Source: Streptomyces sp. NBC_00377 (lineage in GTDB: Bacteria > Actinomycetota > Actinomycetes > Streptomycetales > Streptomycetaceae). From it: a stretch of DNA of 64,000 nucleotides. The DNA is taken from positions 8,866,001 to 8,930,000 of the forward strand of contig NZ_CP107958.1 of assembly GCF_036075115.1 (NCBI RefSeq), written 5' to 3'. Below the pieces are notes generated by a model that ran no database searches, was not told where the DNA came from, and was given only the letters and a program-made list of their open reading frames with translations. This document shows, piece after piece, positions 52,231 through 60,909 of this stretch (position 1 is its first letter; every line of letters starts with the position of its first letter). A program made the position numbers and the translations under genes.

Positions 52231-54633
52231 ACCGACAACAAGCTTCTGGTCGCCGTACGGGAGCACCCACGCGACGAGGGCGTAGGCGCCGGACAGTTGG
52301 TGCGCATCCGGGAGGCGATCGAGGCGCGGGGGTTCGATGTCCGGTGGGCGGTCGACGCCGCCGACGCGCAGGCGGTGCTGCGGACGGAGGCAGGACTGAC
52401 CGCAGCACTGGTCGCCTGGGAGCTGCCGGACCCAGGGGCCACGGAGAGTGAACCCGGTGGCGCAAAGGTGCTGCGCTCCATCGGCCGACGCTTCCGGGAC
52501 CTGCCCGTCTTCCTGGTCATGACTGAAGACGCCGTACAGGACCTGCCGCTGTGGGTGTCGGAGTCGGTCGTGGGGTACGTGTGGCCGCTGGAGGACACAC
52601 CGGGGTTCATCGCGGGCCGGATCACCACCGCCGCCCGCACCTACCGGGAAGCTGTCCTGCCGCCCTTCTTCCGCGCGCTGCGCCGCTTCGACGACGCACA
52701 CGAGTACTCCTGGCACACCCCGGCTCACTCCGGCGGCGTCGCCCTGCTGAAGTCGCCCGCGGGGCGGGCCTTCCACGACTACTTCGGGGAGCGGTTGCTG
52801 CGCAGCGACCTGTCGATCTCCGTCGGTGAACTCGGGTCGCTGTTCGAGCACACCGGTCCGATCGGCGAGGCGGAGCGCAACGCGGCCCGGGTCTTCGGGG
52901 CAGCCCTCACGTACTTCGTTCTGCACGGGGACTCCACCTGCAACCGTGTGGTCGGTCACTTCAGCGTCACCCGGGACGAGATCGCGCTGGTGGACCGCAA
53001 CTGCCACAAGTCGGTGCTGCACGGGCTGGTCGTGTCCGGCGCACGCCCGGTCTATCTCATCCCGACTCGAAACGGCTACGGGCTGGCGGGGCCGCTGCCC
53101 CCTGTGGAACTCGCGCCCGACTCGGTGGCCGCCCGGATCGCGGCGAACCCCCTGGCCGAGCATGCGTCGTCGCCCGACGCCCAGTATGCCGTCTTCACCA
53201 ACTCCACCTACGACGGCCTGTGTTACGACGCGGTGGCGGCGGCGCGGGCACTCGCCGTGAGTACTCCCCGGGTGCACTTCGACGAGGCGTGGTTCGCCTA
53301 CGCCCGGTTCCACCCGCTCTACGCGGGCCGCTACGGCATGTCGGTGGACGAGGACGCCTTCCCCGGCCCGGACCGCCCGACGGTCTTCGCGACACAGTCC
53401 ACCCACAAGCTGCTGGCCGCACTCTCGCAGAGCGCCATGGTCCACGTGACACCCGCTCCACGGGCGCCCGTCGAACACGACCGGTTCAACGAGGCGTTGA
53501 TGATGCATGGCACCACCTCCCCGTTCTACCCGATGATCGCCTCCCTGGACGTCGCGACGGCCATGATGGATGGGCCGCAGGGCCGCTGGCTGCTCGACGA
53601 GGCGGTGACCGAAGCGGTCCGGTTCCGACAGGAGATGGTGCGCATCCGGCACCGTGTCGAGGAGGCCGACGACCGGCCGTCGTGGTTCTTCGGGGTGTGG
53701 CAGCCCGAGACGGTCACCGATCCGGCCACCGGCGCCCGGCTGCCGTTCGAGGAGGCACCGGCCGACCTGCTGCGCACCGAGCCGTCCTGCTGGCACCTGG
53801 CGCCCGGCGCCGACTGGCACGGATTCCCCGGCCTGACCGACGGCTACTGCATGCTCGACCCGATCAAGGTCACCCTGACCTGCCCCGGCATCGACGCGAC
53901 GGGACGGACGCACGCCTGGGGCATCCCGGCGCGGGTGCTCACGGAGTACCTGGCGACGCGGAACATCGTCGTGGAGAAGACCGACACCTACACCACGCTC
54001 GTGCTGTTCTCCATGGGCATCACCAAGGGCAAGTGGGGGACGCTCCTCGACGCGCTGATGGACTTCAAGGCCCTCTACGACCAGGACGCCCGCCTCGACC
54101 GCGTGCTGCCCGCGCTCGTCGCCGAGCACTCCCGGCGCTACGCCGGTCTGACGCTGCGTGAGCTGTGCCAGGACATGCACGACCACTTGCGGTCGGTCCG
54201 CCTCGTCGACCTGCTGGACACCGCGTTCCGGGAATTGCCCGAGCCGGTCGCTCCACCCCAGTTGTGCTACCAGCGGCTGGTCCGCGGTGGCACACACCGT
54301 GTGCGGCTGGCCGACGCTCCCGGTCAGGTGGCCGCCGCCATGGTCACGGTCACCCCGCCGGGCATTCCCGTCCTCATGCCCGGCGAGAGCGTCGGCGGCC
54401 CGGACGGCCCGCTGCTGCGCTACCTCGGGGCCCTCGAGTCCTTCGACCGCCGGTTCCCCGGATTCCGCAGCGAGACCCACGGCGTCACCGTCGACCCGGA
54501 CACCGGCGACTACCTCATCGAGTGCCTGCTTCCTACGGCCGACAACGCGGTGGAGACGGAAGACGGGCGGGGGAGCGGCGCCGCGACACCCGCCCAGCGC
54601 AGCCGTCGGCAGGAGAGCCGGCGGCGCTCGTGA
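52228..54633 (+). CDS. Orn/Lys/Arg decarboxylase (group III PLP enzyme)
   Basis: The 801-residue protein has the wing/response-regulator-like N-terminal domain (about 1-125), the PLP domain with HTPAHSGGVALLKSP, LFEHTGPIGEAERNAARVFGA, GDSTCNRVV, HFDEAWFAYARFHPLYAGRYG, and the PLP lysine in TQSTHKLLAALSQ (Lys394). The group III C-terminal domain follows (TLRELCQDMHDH). It makes agmatine, cadaverine or putrescine; the size and TSPFYPMIASLDVATAMM fit the arginine/lysine enzymes. It could work with other amino acid decarboxylases in acid tolerance. The start lies in a 13-base tandem duplication. Confidence 0.93.
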   Translation: MTDNKLLVAVREHPRDEGVGAGQLVRIREAIEARGFDVRWAVDAADAQAVLRTEAGLTAALVAWELPDPGATESEPGGAKVLRSIGRRFRDLPVFLVMTEDAVQDLPLWVSESVVGYVWPLEDTPGFIAGRITTAARTYREAVLPPFFRALRRFDDAHEYSWHTPAHSGGVALLKSPAGRAFHDYFGERLLRSDLSISVGELGSLFEHTGPIGEAERNAARVFGAALTYFVLHGDSTCNRVVGHFSVTRDEIALVDRNCHKSVLHGLVVSGARPVYLIPTRNGYGLAGPLPPVELAPDSVAARIAANPLAEHASSPDAQYAVFTNSTYDGLCYDAVAAARALAVSTPRVHFDEAWFAYARFHPLYAGRYGMSVDEDAFPGPDRPTVFATQSTHKLLAALSQSAMVHVTPAPRAPVEHDRFNEALMMHGTTSPFYPMIASLDVATAMMDGPQGRWLLDEAVTEAVRFRQEMVRIRHRVEEADDRPSWFFGVWQPETVTDPATGARLPFEEAPADLLRTEPSCWHLAPGADWHGFPGLTDGYCMLDPIKVTLTCPGIDATGRTHAWGIPARVLTEYLATRNIVVEKTDTYTTLVLFSMGITKGKWGTLLDALMDFKALYDQDARLDRVLPALVAEHSRRYAGLTLRELCQDMHDHLRSVRLVDLLDTAFRELPEPVAPPQLCYQRLVRGGTHRVRLADAPGQVAAAMVTVTPPGIPVLMPGESVGGPDGPLLRYLGALESFDRRFPGFRSETHGVTVDPDTGDYLIECLLPTADNAVETEDGRGSGAATPAQRSRRQESRRRS

Positions 54634-54974
54634 AGTGCCGCCGTCGGGCCCGTGCTTGTGGGGTCTGACGGCGGAGGGCGCGGGGGGCCGCCGGCCGTGC
54701 GGGCGGGGCGGTTCCGTTGACGAGCGGCGGCGGAGGAGGACGCTTCGGCGGCGCCCTTCGCGTCGGCCGCCTCGCCGCCATCCCGTTCGGGACGGTACGG
54801 CGCCCGCCGGAAGGACGCGCCGGCCGCCGCCGCGCGATCTGCACCGCCGTCGCCCGGGGGACACCTCCAGGTGTCCCGCCGAGCGACTTCATCAGGGGCC
54901 GGTCACGTTCGCCACAAGGCGAATGGCGGTCAGCGACTCCAACCCCCGGTTCAGGGACCGGACCCCGGCTGCCG
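54634..54974. other. Region without a supported gene (54634-54974)
   Basis: About 340 bases between convergent genes (decarboxylase and protease). I see no terminator-like hairpin with a U-run, and no gene. Confidence 0.45.
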
Positions 54975-56135
54975 TCAGGCGGTGTGCAGCCTCAGCCCGT
55001 ACCGGTTGAGGATCTCGTTGACCGGCTGGAACCAGGTCTGCCCGCCGCTGGAGCAGTTCCCCCAGCCGCCGGAGGTGACGCCCTGGGCCTGGTCACCGGT
55101 GATGAACGAACCGCCCGAGTCGCCGCCCTCGGCACACACGCTGGTCTTGGTCAGCTGGTACACCGCACCCTGGCTGTAGTTGACCGTCTCGTTCCTGGCC
55201 AGCACGTTGCCGCAGTGCCAGTGGGTCGTGGAGCCCGACCGGCAGACGGAGCTGCCGACGAGGGCCTCGTTCGACCCGCGGACCAGCTGGTCCGGGACCG
55301 TTCCCCAGCCCAGCACGACGGGCACGGTCCACCAGCCGCTGCCCACGTTCACCCAGGCGTAGTCGTCGCCCGGGAACGACGAGCCCTGGAAGTTGCCGAC
55401 GTAGGAGCGGTCCCATCCGTAGACGCTCTGGCCGGCTCCGCCGCAGTGCCCGGCGGTGACGAACCCGCCGTACACCGAGAAGCCTATGGAACAGCGGACG
55501 TTGCCGGTGTAGTACGGGTCGCCGCCGACCGTGCCCGCGGCGAAGGTGCGGGGTGCCGAGGCCACCGTCTTCACGGTGATCGGGCCGGCCTTGCGGGCCT
55601 GGTCAAGGAAGCGCTGGACATCGTTGTCGGAGGTCTTGTCCTCGACCACCCCGACCACGAGCGAGTTGGCCGCGGGGTCGACGTACCAGTTGCTCACGCC
55701 GTCCGGCGCGGTCTGCCGGTCGATGCGGGACTTGGCTGTATCGAGGGTGCGGGCGCTGTACTCGACCGTGCGCACGGCGGCGCCCGTGGCCCGTACCGCC
55801 CGGACGGTCGATGCGGAGGCGGCCGCGGTGACGGCGACCGTCAGCTGGTTCGCCCCGGCGTCGAACCATGAGCCGCCGTAGGCGTTCCCGGCCGCGTCAC
55901 GCGCCTTGGGCTCCAGGTCGGCGGCGGTGCGTTCCGCGGCGAGACGCTCCCGCGCCTCGCTCGCGGTCAGGCCGAGGTCGCGCTGCATCGCGGTGAGCAG
56001 GCCCGCGCTGAACGGCCTGGACGCGGCCGAGGCGGGGGAGTCGCTCGCCGCCGCCGGCAGGGCCGAGCCGGTCGTCCAGCTGCTGGTCAGGAGCAGGACG
56101 GCCAGTCCTGCGAGCTTGAGTCTGCTGTGTCTCAC
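54975..56135 (-). CDS. Secreted serine protease, S1E family (streptogrisin/alpha-lytic type)
   Basis: The 386-residue preproprotein has a signal peptide (about 1-32), a propeptide (about 40-200; LTASEARERLAAERTA and GAAVRTVEYSARTLDTAKSRID match the alpha-lytic pro-region) and a mature chymotrypsin-fold domain. The triad is His230 (VTAGHCG), Asp258 (GDDYAWV) and Ser340 (EGGDSGGS); six cysteines form three likely disulfides. The propeptide folds the enzyme and is cut off. The GTG at 56135 was chosen because the signal's basic start follows it. Confidence 0.93.
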   Translation of the reverse strand: MRHSRLKLAGLAVLLLTSSWTTGSALPAAASDSPASAASRPFSAGLLTAMQRDLGLTASEARERLAAERTAADLEPKARDAAGNAYGGSWFDAGANQLTVAVTAAASASTVRAVRATGAAVRTVEYSARTLDTAKSRIDRQTAPDGVSNWYVDPAANSLVVGVVEDKTSDNDVQRFLDQARKAGPITVKTVASAPRTFAAGTVGGDPYYTGNVRCSIGFSVYGGFVTAGHCGGAGQSVYGWDRSYVGNFQGSSFPGDDYAWVNVGSGWWTVPVVLGWGTVPDQLVRGSNEALVGSSVCRSGSTTHWHCGNVLARNETVNYSQGAVYQLTKTSVCAEGGDSGGSFITGDQAQGVTSGGWGNCSSGGQTWFQPVNEILNRYGLRLHTA

Positions 56136-56465
56136 GGGAGTTGCCCTTCGTCGTTCCAACGAGGCGGGGGTGGAACAACCGCGGTGTGAGAGCGCTCTCA
56201 TGCGGGTCTCTTTCGACACTAGCTATCCGACGTTGTCAGGTCCATACCAATGCCGCACGGCGTGGAAGGAGCTACCGGCGGACAACTGCCCGGGAGGAGG
56301 GCTCCGCTCACGTCCAGGAGGAGCAGCGCCTCCGTCGATGTGACTGCTGACCAGTCGGCGATCCGACAGGTCGAGCCGCAGGTGTACGGGTCGAAATTGG
56401 CGTACGTCCTTGTGGAGGTGAGCGCGTCGCCCCTGGTGCGGGAGGTGCCTGAGTGACGGTCGGCC
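56136..56465. other. Region with a weak coding remnant (56136-56465)
   Basis: About 330 bases. A plus-strand frame ending at the TGA just before 56460 reads VYGSKLAYVLVEVSASPLVREVPE, which may be the end of a lost gene. No family was recognised. Confidence 0.4.
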
Positions 56466-56720
56466 CTGCTGGACGAGGCCGTGGAAGTGGCGAAAGCCCT
56501 CGATATGTCGAACCCGTACCGGGGGAAGGCGCTGGCGAGGGCCCTGACCGCCAGGCAGCGGGAGCTGGAGGGCCGCCCGGCGCAGCCGCTCACGCCCGAC
56601 GGACAGGAGAAGCGGCGGACCTTCAGGGGCTGGACTCTCCTGCGACGACTCGTGCAGTCGACCATCGATCACGACGACCCTGAGGCCCGTCAAGTCGTCG
56701 GCACGACAACGAGCGCTGCG
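56466..56720 (+). pseudogene. Hypothetical gene fragment
   Basis: The frame reads ALLDEAVEVAKALDMSNPYRGKALARALTARQRELEGRP and then RRTFRGWTLLRRLVQSTIDHDDPEARQVV, helical segments with typical codon use. No start codon with a ribosome site is visible before them; a GTG inside the first helix (56481) is unlikely. The frame remains open to 56933 but that part is antisense to the next gene. I do not recognise the family. It may be the C-terminal part of a gene interrupted upstream. Confidence 0.45.
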
Positions 56721-56732
56721 GCCCCGCAGCGC

Positions 56733-57116
56733 TCAACCTCGCGGGCACTTCGCACGCTCCAGAGCCTTGCGAGCGGCGAGGTGGCCGGCGATCTTGAACG
56801 CCAGTTCGTGAGAGCCGAACGTATCGGCACGGGCACGCCGCAGCACCACCCGGGTGGCGATCACCACGTTGTGCTCGGGCAAGTTCAGCTGCTCCTCGAT
56901 CCCCCTGGCTGCGGCCGTGAAGAAGCGCGGTAGATCCTCGGCGCGTTCGTAGTCCACCGTCAGCTCTTGGGCTGCCTCGAAGGCGAAGCCCTCGCCGGCG
57001 GGCTCGAAATCCACCTCTATCTCTGCGAAATGCGGCGCGCAGTTCTGCTTCCGGTGCAGCACGCACACCCCCCGGATCGGATACGGCGGAAACGGGGGCA
57101 GCAGCGCTGGCGTCAT
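56733..57116 (-). CDS. EF-G domain IV-like small protein
   Basis: The 127-residue protein contains a segment resembling the domain IV fold of elongation factor G: CAPHFAEIEVDFEPAGEGFAFEAAQELTVDYERAEDLPRFFTAAARGIEEQLN, followed by helices ending AGHLAARKALERAKC. Stand-alone proteins of this size occur in Streptomyces without known function. The ATG at 57116 is taken; the nearest GGAGG lies thirteen bases upstream, so an upstream GTG is possible. Confidence 0.72.
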   Translation of the reverse strand: MTPALLPPFPPYPIRGVCVLHRKQNCAPHFAEIEVDFEPAGEGFAFEAAQELTVDYERAEDLPRFFTAAARGIEEQLNLPEHNVVIATRVVLRRARADTFGSHELAFKIAGHLAARKALERAKCPRG

Positions 57117-57323
57117 GCCCGCAACGCTACCTCCGGGGAGGTCGAGCTCGCGGTCGGGGACGTACCTCGTCGTGCCTGTCCGTGCCCACACCGAGAGCGG
57201 CTCGGGCCGCCGCGAGCCGCTGCCCGGACTCGGCTGTCCACGCTGTGCCCGTGCGGACCTTGCCTTTCCCCCTCCTGGAGCCCTCGCGTGGGCCGTGCGC
57301 AGGTTCCCGAATCGTCTCGCTCG

Positions 57324-57971
57324 TCACTTACGCCAGAACAGATGGTGCGTCACGCCGCTCGGACTGGGCACGACCTCCATGTGGAACCGGTCCAGCAGCT
57401 GGTCGGGTGAGTCCCAGAGGCGCAGCCCGGACCCGAGCTCCACCGGCGCGACCACCACATGCAGGGTGTCGACGAGGTCGGCGTCGAGGAACTGCCGGAT
57501 CGTGCTCACACCGCCACCGAGCCGGACGTCCTTGCCCTGAGCGGCCTCCCGCGCCTGCGCGAGAACGGCGGCGGGCTCGCCGTCCACGAAATGGAACGTG
57601 GTGTCGGACAGCGTGAACGACGGACGCTCGTGGTGGGTCATGACGAACACCGGGGTGTGGAAGGGCGGCTCGTCACCCCACCAGCCGCGCCACTGGTGGT
57701 CCTGCCACGGGCCGCGCTGGGGACCGAACTTGTTGCGGCCCATGATCTCGGCGCCGATGTTGCGGCTGAAGTCCCGGGTGAAGTAGTCGTCGAGGCCCTG
57801 GCTTCCCCCGGGGTCCGTGCGGTTGGGCCAGCTCGCCGTGGCACCGGCCCAGAAGAAGAGTTTTCCCGGATCGATGTCGTGGCCGAAGGGCCGTTCCAGG
57901 CTCTGCCCCTCGCCGGCAGCGATGCCGTCGCTCGAGATGGTGAAGTTCTGCACCCGCAGCAGCTGATCCAT
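57324..57971 (-). CDS. Dihydrofolate reductase-family (RibD C-terminal-like) protein
   Basis: The 215-residue protein has the DHFR-like core of the RibD C-terminal family: LLRVQNFTISSDGIAAGEGQSL, FSRNIGAEIMGRNKFGP, PVFVMTHHERPSFTLSDTTFHFVDGEPAAVLAQAREAAQGKDVRLGGGVSTIRQFLDADLVDTLHVVVAPVELGSGLRLW. Members bind NADP(H) but their substrates are mostly unknown. The ATG at 57971 follows GAGGAAAG by three to four bases. It is divergent from the zinc-free ribosomal protein genes. Confidence 0.9.
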   Translation of the reverse strand: MDQLLRVQNFTISSDGIAAGEGQSLERPFGHDIDPGKLFFWAGATASWPNRTDPGGSQGLDDYFTRDFSRNIGAEIMGRNKFGPQRGPWQDHQWRGWWGDEPPFHTPVFVMTHHERPSFTLSDTTFHFVDGEPAAVLAQAREAAQGKDVRLGGGVSTIRQFLDADLVDTLHVVVAPVELGSGLRLWDSPDQLLDRFHMEVVPSPSGVTHHLFWRK

Positions 57972-58330
57972 GTCTTTCCTCATCAGGTTCCGTCGACTCC
58001 CGTAGGGCGATGTGTCCTACATCAGGATGTCGAACGGGACGTGCCTGGATCGACAGCGGCGCCCGAGTTCTTTCCGAGCGTGTCCCGTGCGAGCGTTCAC
58101 CTGCGTCATTCGGCGGTATCCCGGTATCAAGGGCTCGCTCTGTGAGGGGGAGACAGGCCGGCCCCACTGCCCCTGGGGGAGGGGGCGTGGGGCCGGCGCG
58201 CGCTCGAACGGCCGGGGGGAGGGCATCGTGTCGAGCTCGTATTCGCCTGCTGCCCCCGGTCGAGAGATGTATGCACGTTTTTTTGCGCGCCTTTTCGCTT
58301 CGGCTTGTCCGCTGGGTCGACGACGCCGTT
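57972..58330. other. Intergenic region upstream of the palindrome (57972-58330)
   Basis: About 360 bases before the palindrome between the divergent DHFR-like gene and the ribosomal genes. A T-run (about 58278-58284) is the only notable feature; no gene was recognised. Confidence 0.45.
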
Positions 58331-58364
58331 GGCGCGGATCGGCGCGGATCGGCGCGGATCGGCG
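58331..58364. repeat. GGCGCGGATC tandem repeat
   Basis: GGCGCGGATC occurs three times head to tail (58331-58360) with a partial fourth copy (GGCG), directly before the 54-bp palindrome. Confidence 0.85.
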
Positions 58365-58366
58365 AG

Positions 58367-58420
58367 AGGAGGCCGGCTCTACGGGGGGCGGCCGGCCGCC
58401 CCCCGTAGAGCCGGCCTCCT
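58367..58420. repeat. 54-bp perfect inverted repeat
   Basis: The 27-base left arm (58367-58393) and right arm (58394-58420) are exact complements with no spacer. As RNA this would give a very stable hairpin; no T-run follows, so a simple intrinsic terminator is not implied. It lies about 100 bases before the candidate Zur box and 155 bases before the L33 start. Confidence 0.9.
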
Positions 58421-58520
58421 GCGCGAAGTGACGACAGGGCTGCCTTGGTGGCGTCTGTTGTGCTGCGGCTCAACCGCGGGCCTGGCCGGGAATGCGGTGA
58501 CCGGAGAGGTTGTTGCACAG

Positions 58521-58537
58521 CATGAATATGACATGCC
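58521..58537 (+). promoter_or_regulatory. Candidate Zur box of the zinc-free ribosomal protein operon
   Basis: The 15-base TGAATATGACATGCC (58523-58537) agrees at 10 of 15 positions with the Streptomyces Zur consensus TGAAAATGATTTTCA as I recall it. It sits about 40 bases before the L33 start. The downstream genes are typical Zur targets, so zinc repression is plausible. Confidence 0.5.
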
Positions 58538-58575
58538 CCGGTCAATACGGGGGGTGCGGGTGAAAGGAGGACCCC

Positions 58576-58740
58576 ATGGCGCGCAACAACACGCGTCCCG
58601 TGGTCACGCTGAAGTCGACGGCCGGGACCGGCGTCACCTACGTGACCCGCAAGAACCGCAGCAACGACCCCGACCGGCTGGTGCTGCGCAAGTACGACCC
58701 GCTCGCCGGGAAGCACATCGCCTTCCGCGAGGAACGCTGA
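58576..58740 (+). CDS. rpmG: 50S ribosomal protein L33, zinc-free type
   Basis: The 54-residue protein reads MARNNTRPVVTLKSTAGTG, then YVTRKNRSNDPDRLVLRKYDPLAGKHIAFREE, the L33 pattern. It has no cysteines, so it is the zinc-free paralogue. Such copies replace zinc-binding ribosomal proteins under zinc limitation. AAAGGAGG is five bases before the ATG. It is first of three cotranscribed genes. Confidence 0.95.
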   Translation: MARNNTRPVVTLKSTAGTGVTYVTRKNRSNDPDRLVLRKYDPLAGKHIAFREER

Positions 58741-58785
58741 ACCAGGCTCCCGCCCCGGCGGACACGCACCAAGGAAGGAAACCCC

Positions 58786-59046
58786 ATGAGGCCCCGCATC
58801 CATCCCGAATCCCGGCAGGTCGCCTTCCGCGACCGCGCCGCGAACGCCCTCTTCCTCACCCGCTCCACAGCGACCTCGGCCCGGACGATCGAGTGGGAGG
58901 ACGGCAACACCTACCCGCTGATCGACGTCGACATCTCCTCGGCGAGTCACCCGTTCTACACCGGGACCTCAAGGGTCGTGGACACCGCCGGGCGGGTGGA
59001 ACGGTTCGAGCGCCGGTACGGCCGCGCGGCCACGGCCCAGGCCTGA
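58786..59046 (+). CDS. rpmE2: 50S ribosomal protein L31 type B
   Basis: The 86-residue product shows the type B pattern: IHPESRQVAFRDRAANALFLTRSTATSARTIEWEDGNTYPLIDVDISSASHPFYTGTSRVVDTAGRVERFERRYG. It lacks the CxxC pair of zinc-binding L31. It lies 45 bases after L33, with AAGGAAGG upstream, and joins the same operon. Confidence 0.95.
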   Translation: MRPRIHPESRQVAFRDRAANALFLTRSTATSARTIEWEDGNTYPLIDVDISSASHPFYTGTSRVVDTAGRVERFERRYGRAATAQA

Positions 59047-59097
59047 CCTGACCTGAGCTGACCGCGGGCCGTCGTCCAGAAAGAAGGGAAGCAGACC

Positions 59098-59220
59098 ATG
59101 AAGGTACGTAAGTCGCTGCGCGCACTGAAGTCCAGACCAGGGGCCCAAGTGGTCCGCCGTCGCGGCGTGGTCTTCGTCGTCAACAAGAAGAACCCCCGCT
59201 TCAAGGCACGCCAGGGCTGA
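59098..59220 (+). CDS. rpmJ: 50S ribosomal protein L36, zinc-free type
   Basis: The 40-residue product starts MKVRKSLRALKSRPGAQVVRRRG and ends NKKNPRFKARQG; the Cys/His zinc residues of the standard L36 are absent. AGAAGGGAAG lies upstream of the ATG. It is third in the L33-L31B-L36 unit. Confidence 0.93.
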   Translation: MKVRKSLRALKSRPGAQVVRRRGVVFVVNKKNPRFKARQG

Positions 59221-59230
59221 CCACACGCCC

Positions 59231-59293
59231 GCCGAGTCGGCCGGGCCGCACGCCGAGCCGGCCGGGCCGCACGCCGAGCCGGCCGGGCCGCAC
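59231..59293. repeat. 21-base tandem repeat, three copies
   Basis: A 21-base unit of the form GCCGAGYCGGCCGGGCCGCAC occurs three times in a row (59231-59251, 59252-59272, 59273-59293), directly after the L36 gene. Each unit contains GGCC-type self-complementary words, so the array could fold and end transcription. Confidence 0.85.
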
Positions 59294-59739
59294 GCCGCGC
59301 GGCCGCGCCGTCCGCGCCAGGGATCGCGCCCCGGCCGGTGAAAAGGGGCGGGAATGCCCACAGGGCGGACTGTGTTGTGAACCATGTGGCCGTGGAGGGG
59401 ACAGTGTCCCCGGGCCTCACCTATAGCCTGCGGGGACGATCGTCCGGCTGAAGCCCCGCAGAGCCTTTCGCCGCGTAGGCGACCGCCCTCCACGACCACA
59501 CCCTTTCGTCCGCGGCCCCGGGCCGGCGTTCTCGCCGCCCCGGGGCCGCACCCGGTTCCGCACCGCACCCAGTCAGCTCGATGCCGGTTCCGTCGTCGAC
59601 GTCCTCATCCCGATGACCGTCGCGAAGGCACGGCTACGGGCGCTCGACGGATCCGCGAGGCGAAGGCGCGATCCGCGACGGACGGTACGAGCACGCTGTC
59701 GCCTCGCCCGTGCGGCCCTCGATCCCGTGTCGGCGTTGG
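59294..59739. other. Region without a supported gene (59294-59739)
   Basis: About 450 bases after the repeat array. The minus-strand frame from the ndh remnant continues through part of this region without family content. Confidence 0.45.
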
Positions 59740-59990
59740 TCACCACCGGGCGATGAGCGGCGTGTCCGGTCCGTATTGCCGCCAGGCTTCGGCGAGGCGG
59801 ACGAGGCGGGTGGGGGCGGCGATGCCGCGCACGGCTGCGATCTTTCCTCCGGTGACGTCGAACGTCACGGCGCCCACGACCTGGTCGTCGAGCACGAAGA
59901 GTATGGCGGGGGCACCGTTGACGAGCGCGTAGTGGACGGCGGGCGTGCCGCCGAGGAGCCGCCGTTTCGCGGGTGTGGGCTTGAAACCGG
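59740..59990 (-). pseudogene. SigJ-type sigma factor C-terminal remnant
   Basis: The frame reads FKPTPAKRRLLGG, then a VNGAPAILFVLDDQVVGAVTFD block and GGKIAAVRGIAAPTRLVRLAEAW, ending LIARW at the stop (59740-59742). This is the SnoaL-like C-terminal domain of SigJ/ECF41-type sigma factors. The sigma2 and sigma4 regions are missing; immediately upstream is the ndh-like remnant in another frame. These two genes are often neighbours in Streptomyces, so an internal deletion probably joined them. Confidence 0.7.
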
Positions 59991-60580
59991 CCCGTGTGGC
60001 TGCGGGCTCCGGCGGAGAGCTGGGCGCCCAGCTCTCCCCGGGCGACCAGCGTCACCGACAGGCCGGGCCGGGATTCGGCGATCTCCGTGGCGGTCTCGAT
60101 GCCGGTCAATCCGTCGCCGACGACCAGCACACTCCCGCCTCCGTCCCGCCTGCTCAGGCTGTCCAGGCGCTCGCGCAGGCGCAGCGCGGAGGGCCGGCAT
60201 GCGACATCGAAGGCGTGCTCGGCCACGCCGGGGACGCCGTGGGTGGTGACGCGGCTGCCGAGCGCGTAGAGAAGCGTGTCGTAGCCGATCTCGCCGCCGC
60301 CGTCGGCGTCGGCCACGGCGACGACCTGACGATCGGGGTCGACGGCGGTGACACGGGCCAGGCGCAGACGTATCCCCGTGCCCGCGAAGACGTCGGTGAG
60401 CTGTGGAGCCTCGATCTGCCGACCGGCCGCGAGCTGGTGCAGCCGCAGCCGCTGCACGAAGTCCGGCTCGGCGTTGACCACGGTGATCTCGGTGTTCGCC
60501 CTGGACAGTCGGCGGGCCAGGGTCCCGGCCACGTACGACCCGGCATAGCCGGCACCGAGGACGACGATGTGGTGCTTCAT
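59990..60580 (-). pseudogene. Truncated NDH-2-like FAD/NAD(P)-dependent oxidoreductase
   Basis: The first 195 or so residues are a clean flavoprotein start: HHIVVLGAGYAGSYVAGTLARRL with the FAD GxGxxG, TEITVVNAEPDFVQRLRLHQLAAG, YDTLLYALGSRV and the second dinucleotide fold SVLVVGDGLTGIETATEIAE. After SAGARSHTGRF the frame loses similarity where the SigJ-like remnant begins. The normal protein is about 400 residues. The 5' part, including the ATG at 60580, is intact. Confidence 0.75.
60014..60037. repeat. 24-base perfect palindrome near the ndh break
   Basis: GGAGAGCTGGGC and its complement GCCCAGCTCTCC abut without a spacer, about 20 bases from the point where the ndh-like sequence ends. Part of it encodes the conserved RGELGAQLS segment. 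Confidence 0.8.
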
Positions 60581-60909
60581 GTGCTGCTCCTGTCTGCTCG
60601 CTTGCCTTCGTGACCTGAGCGGAACAGCGCCCCGATTGCTGACAGGAACTGCATGTGGCGTGCGTCACAGAGCGGCAGGAGTGAAACCTGGCGGCTCATC
60701 CGCACGGTGACTCACCGCACATACGTGTGCTGCGGGCGGTTCACGCCCTGGACGCTGGATGCCTGCGTGAACACCGCTCAGCGCCGCTGCTGTACGGCAG
60801 GAACGATCGTGTCGGGACCGGAGGCGAGGGTGGGATGATCCTGTCCTCTCCGGTACGCCTGGCGGCGCCGCGCCTACCGGATCGCACCGACGAGGAAGAC
60901 GAAGGATCG
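60581..60909. other. Region without a supported gene (60581-60909)
   Basis: About 330 bases between divergent genes. Apart from presumed promoters nothing was recognised. Confidence 0.45.
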
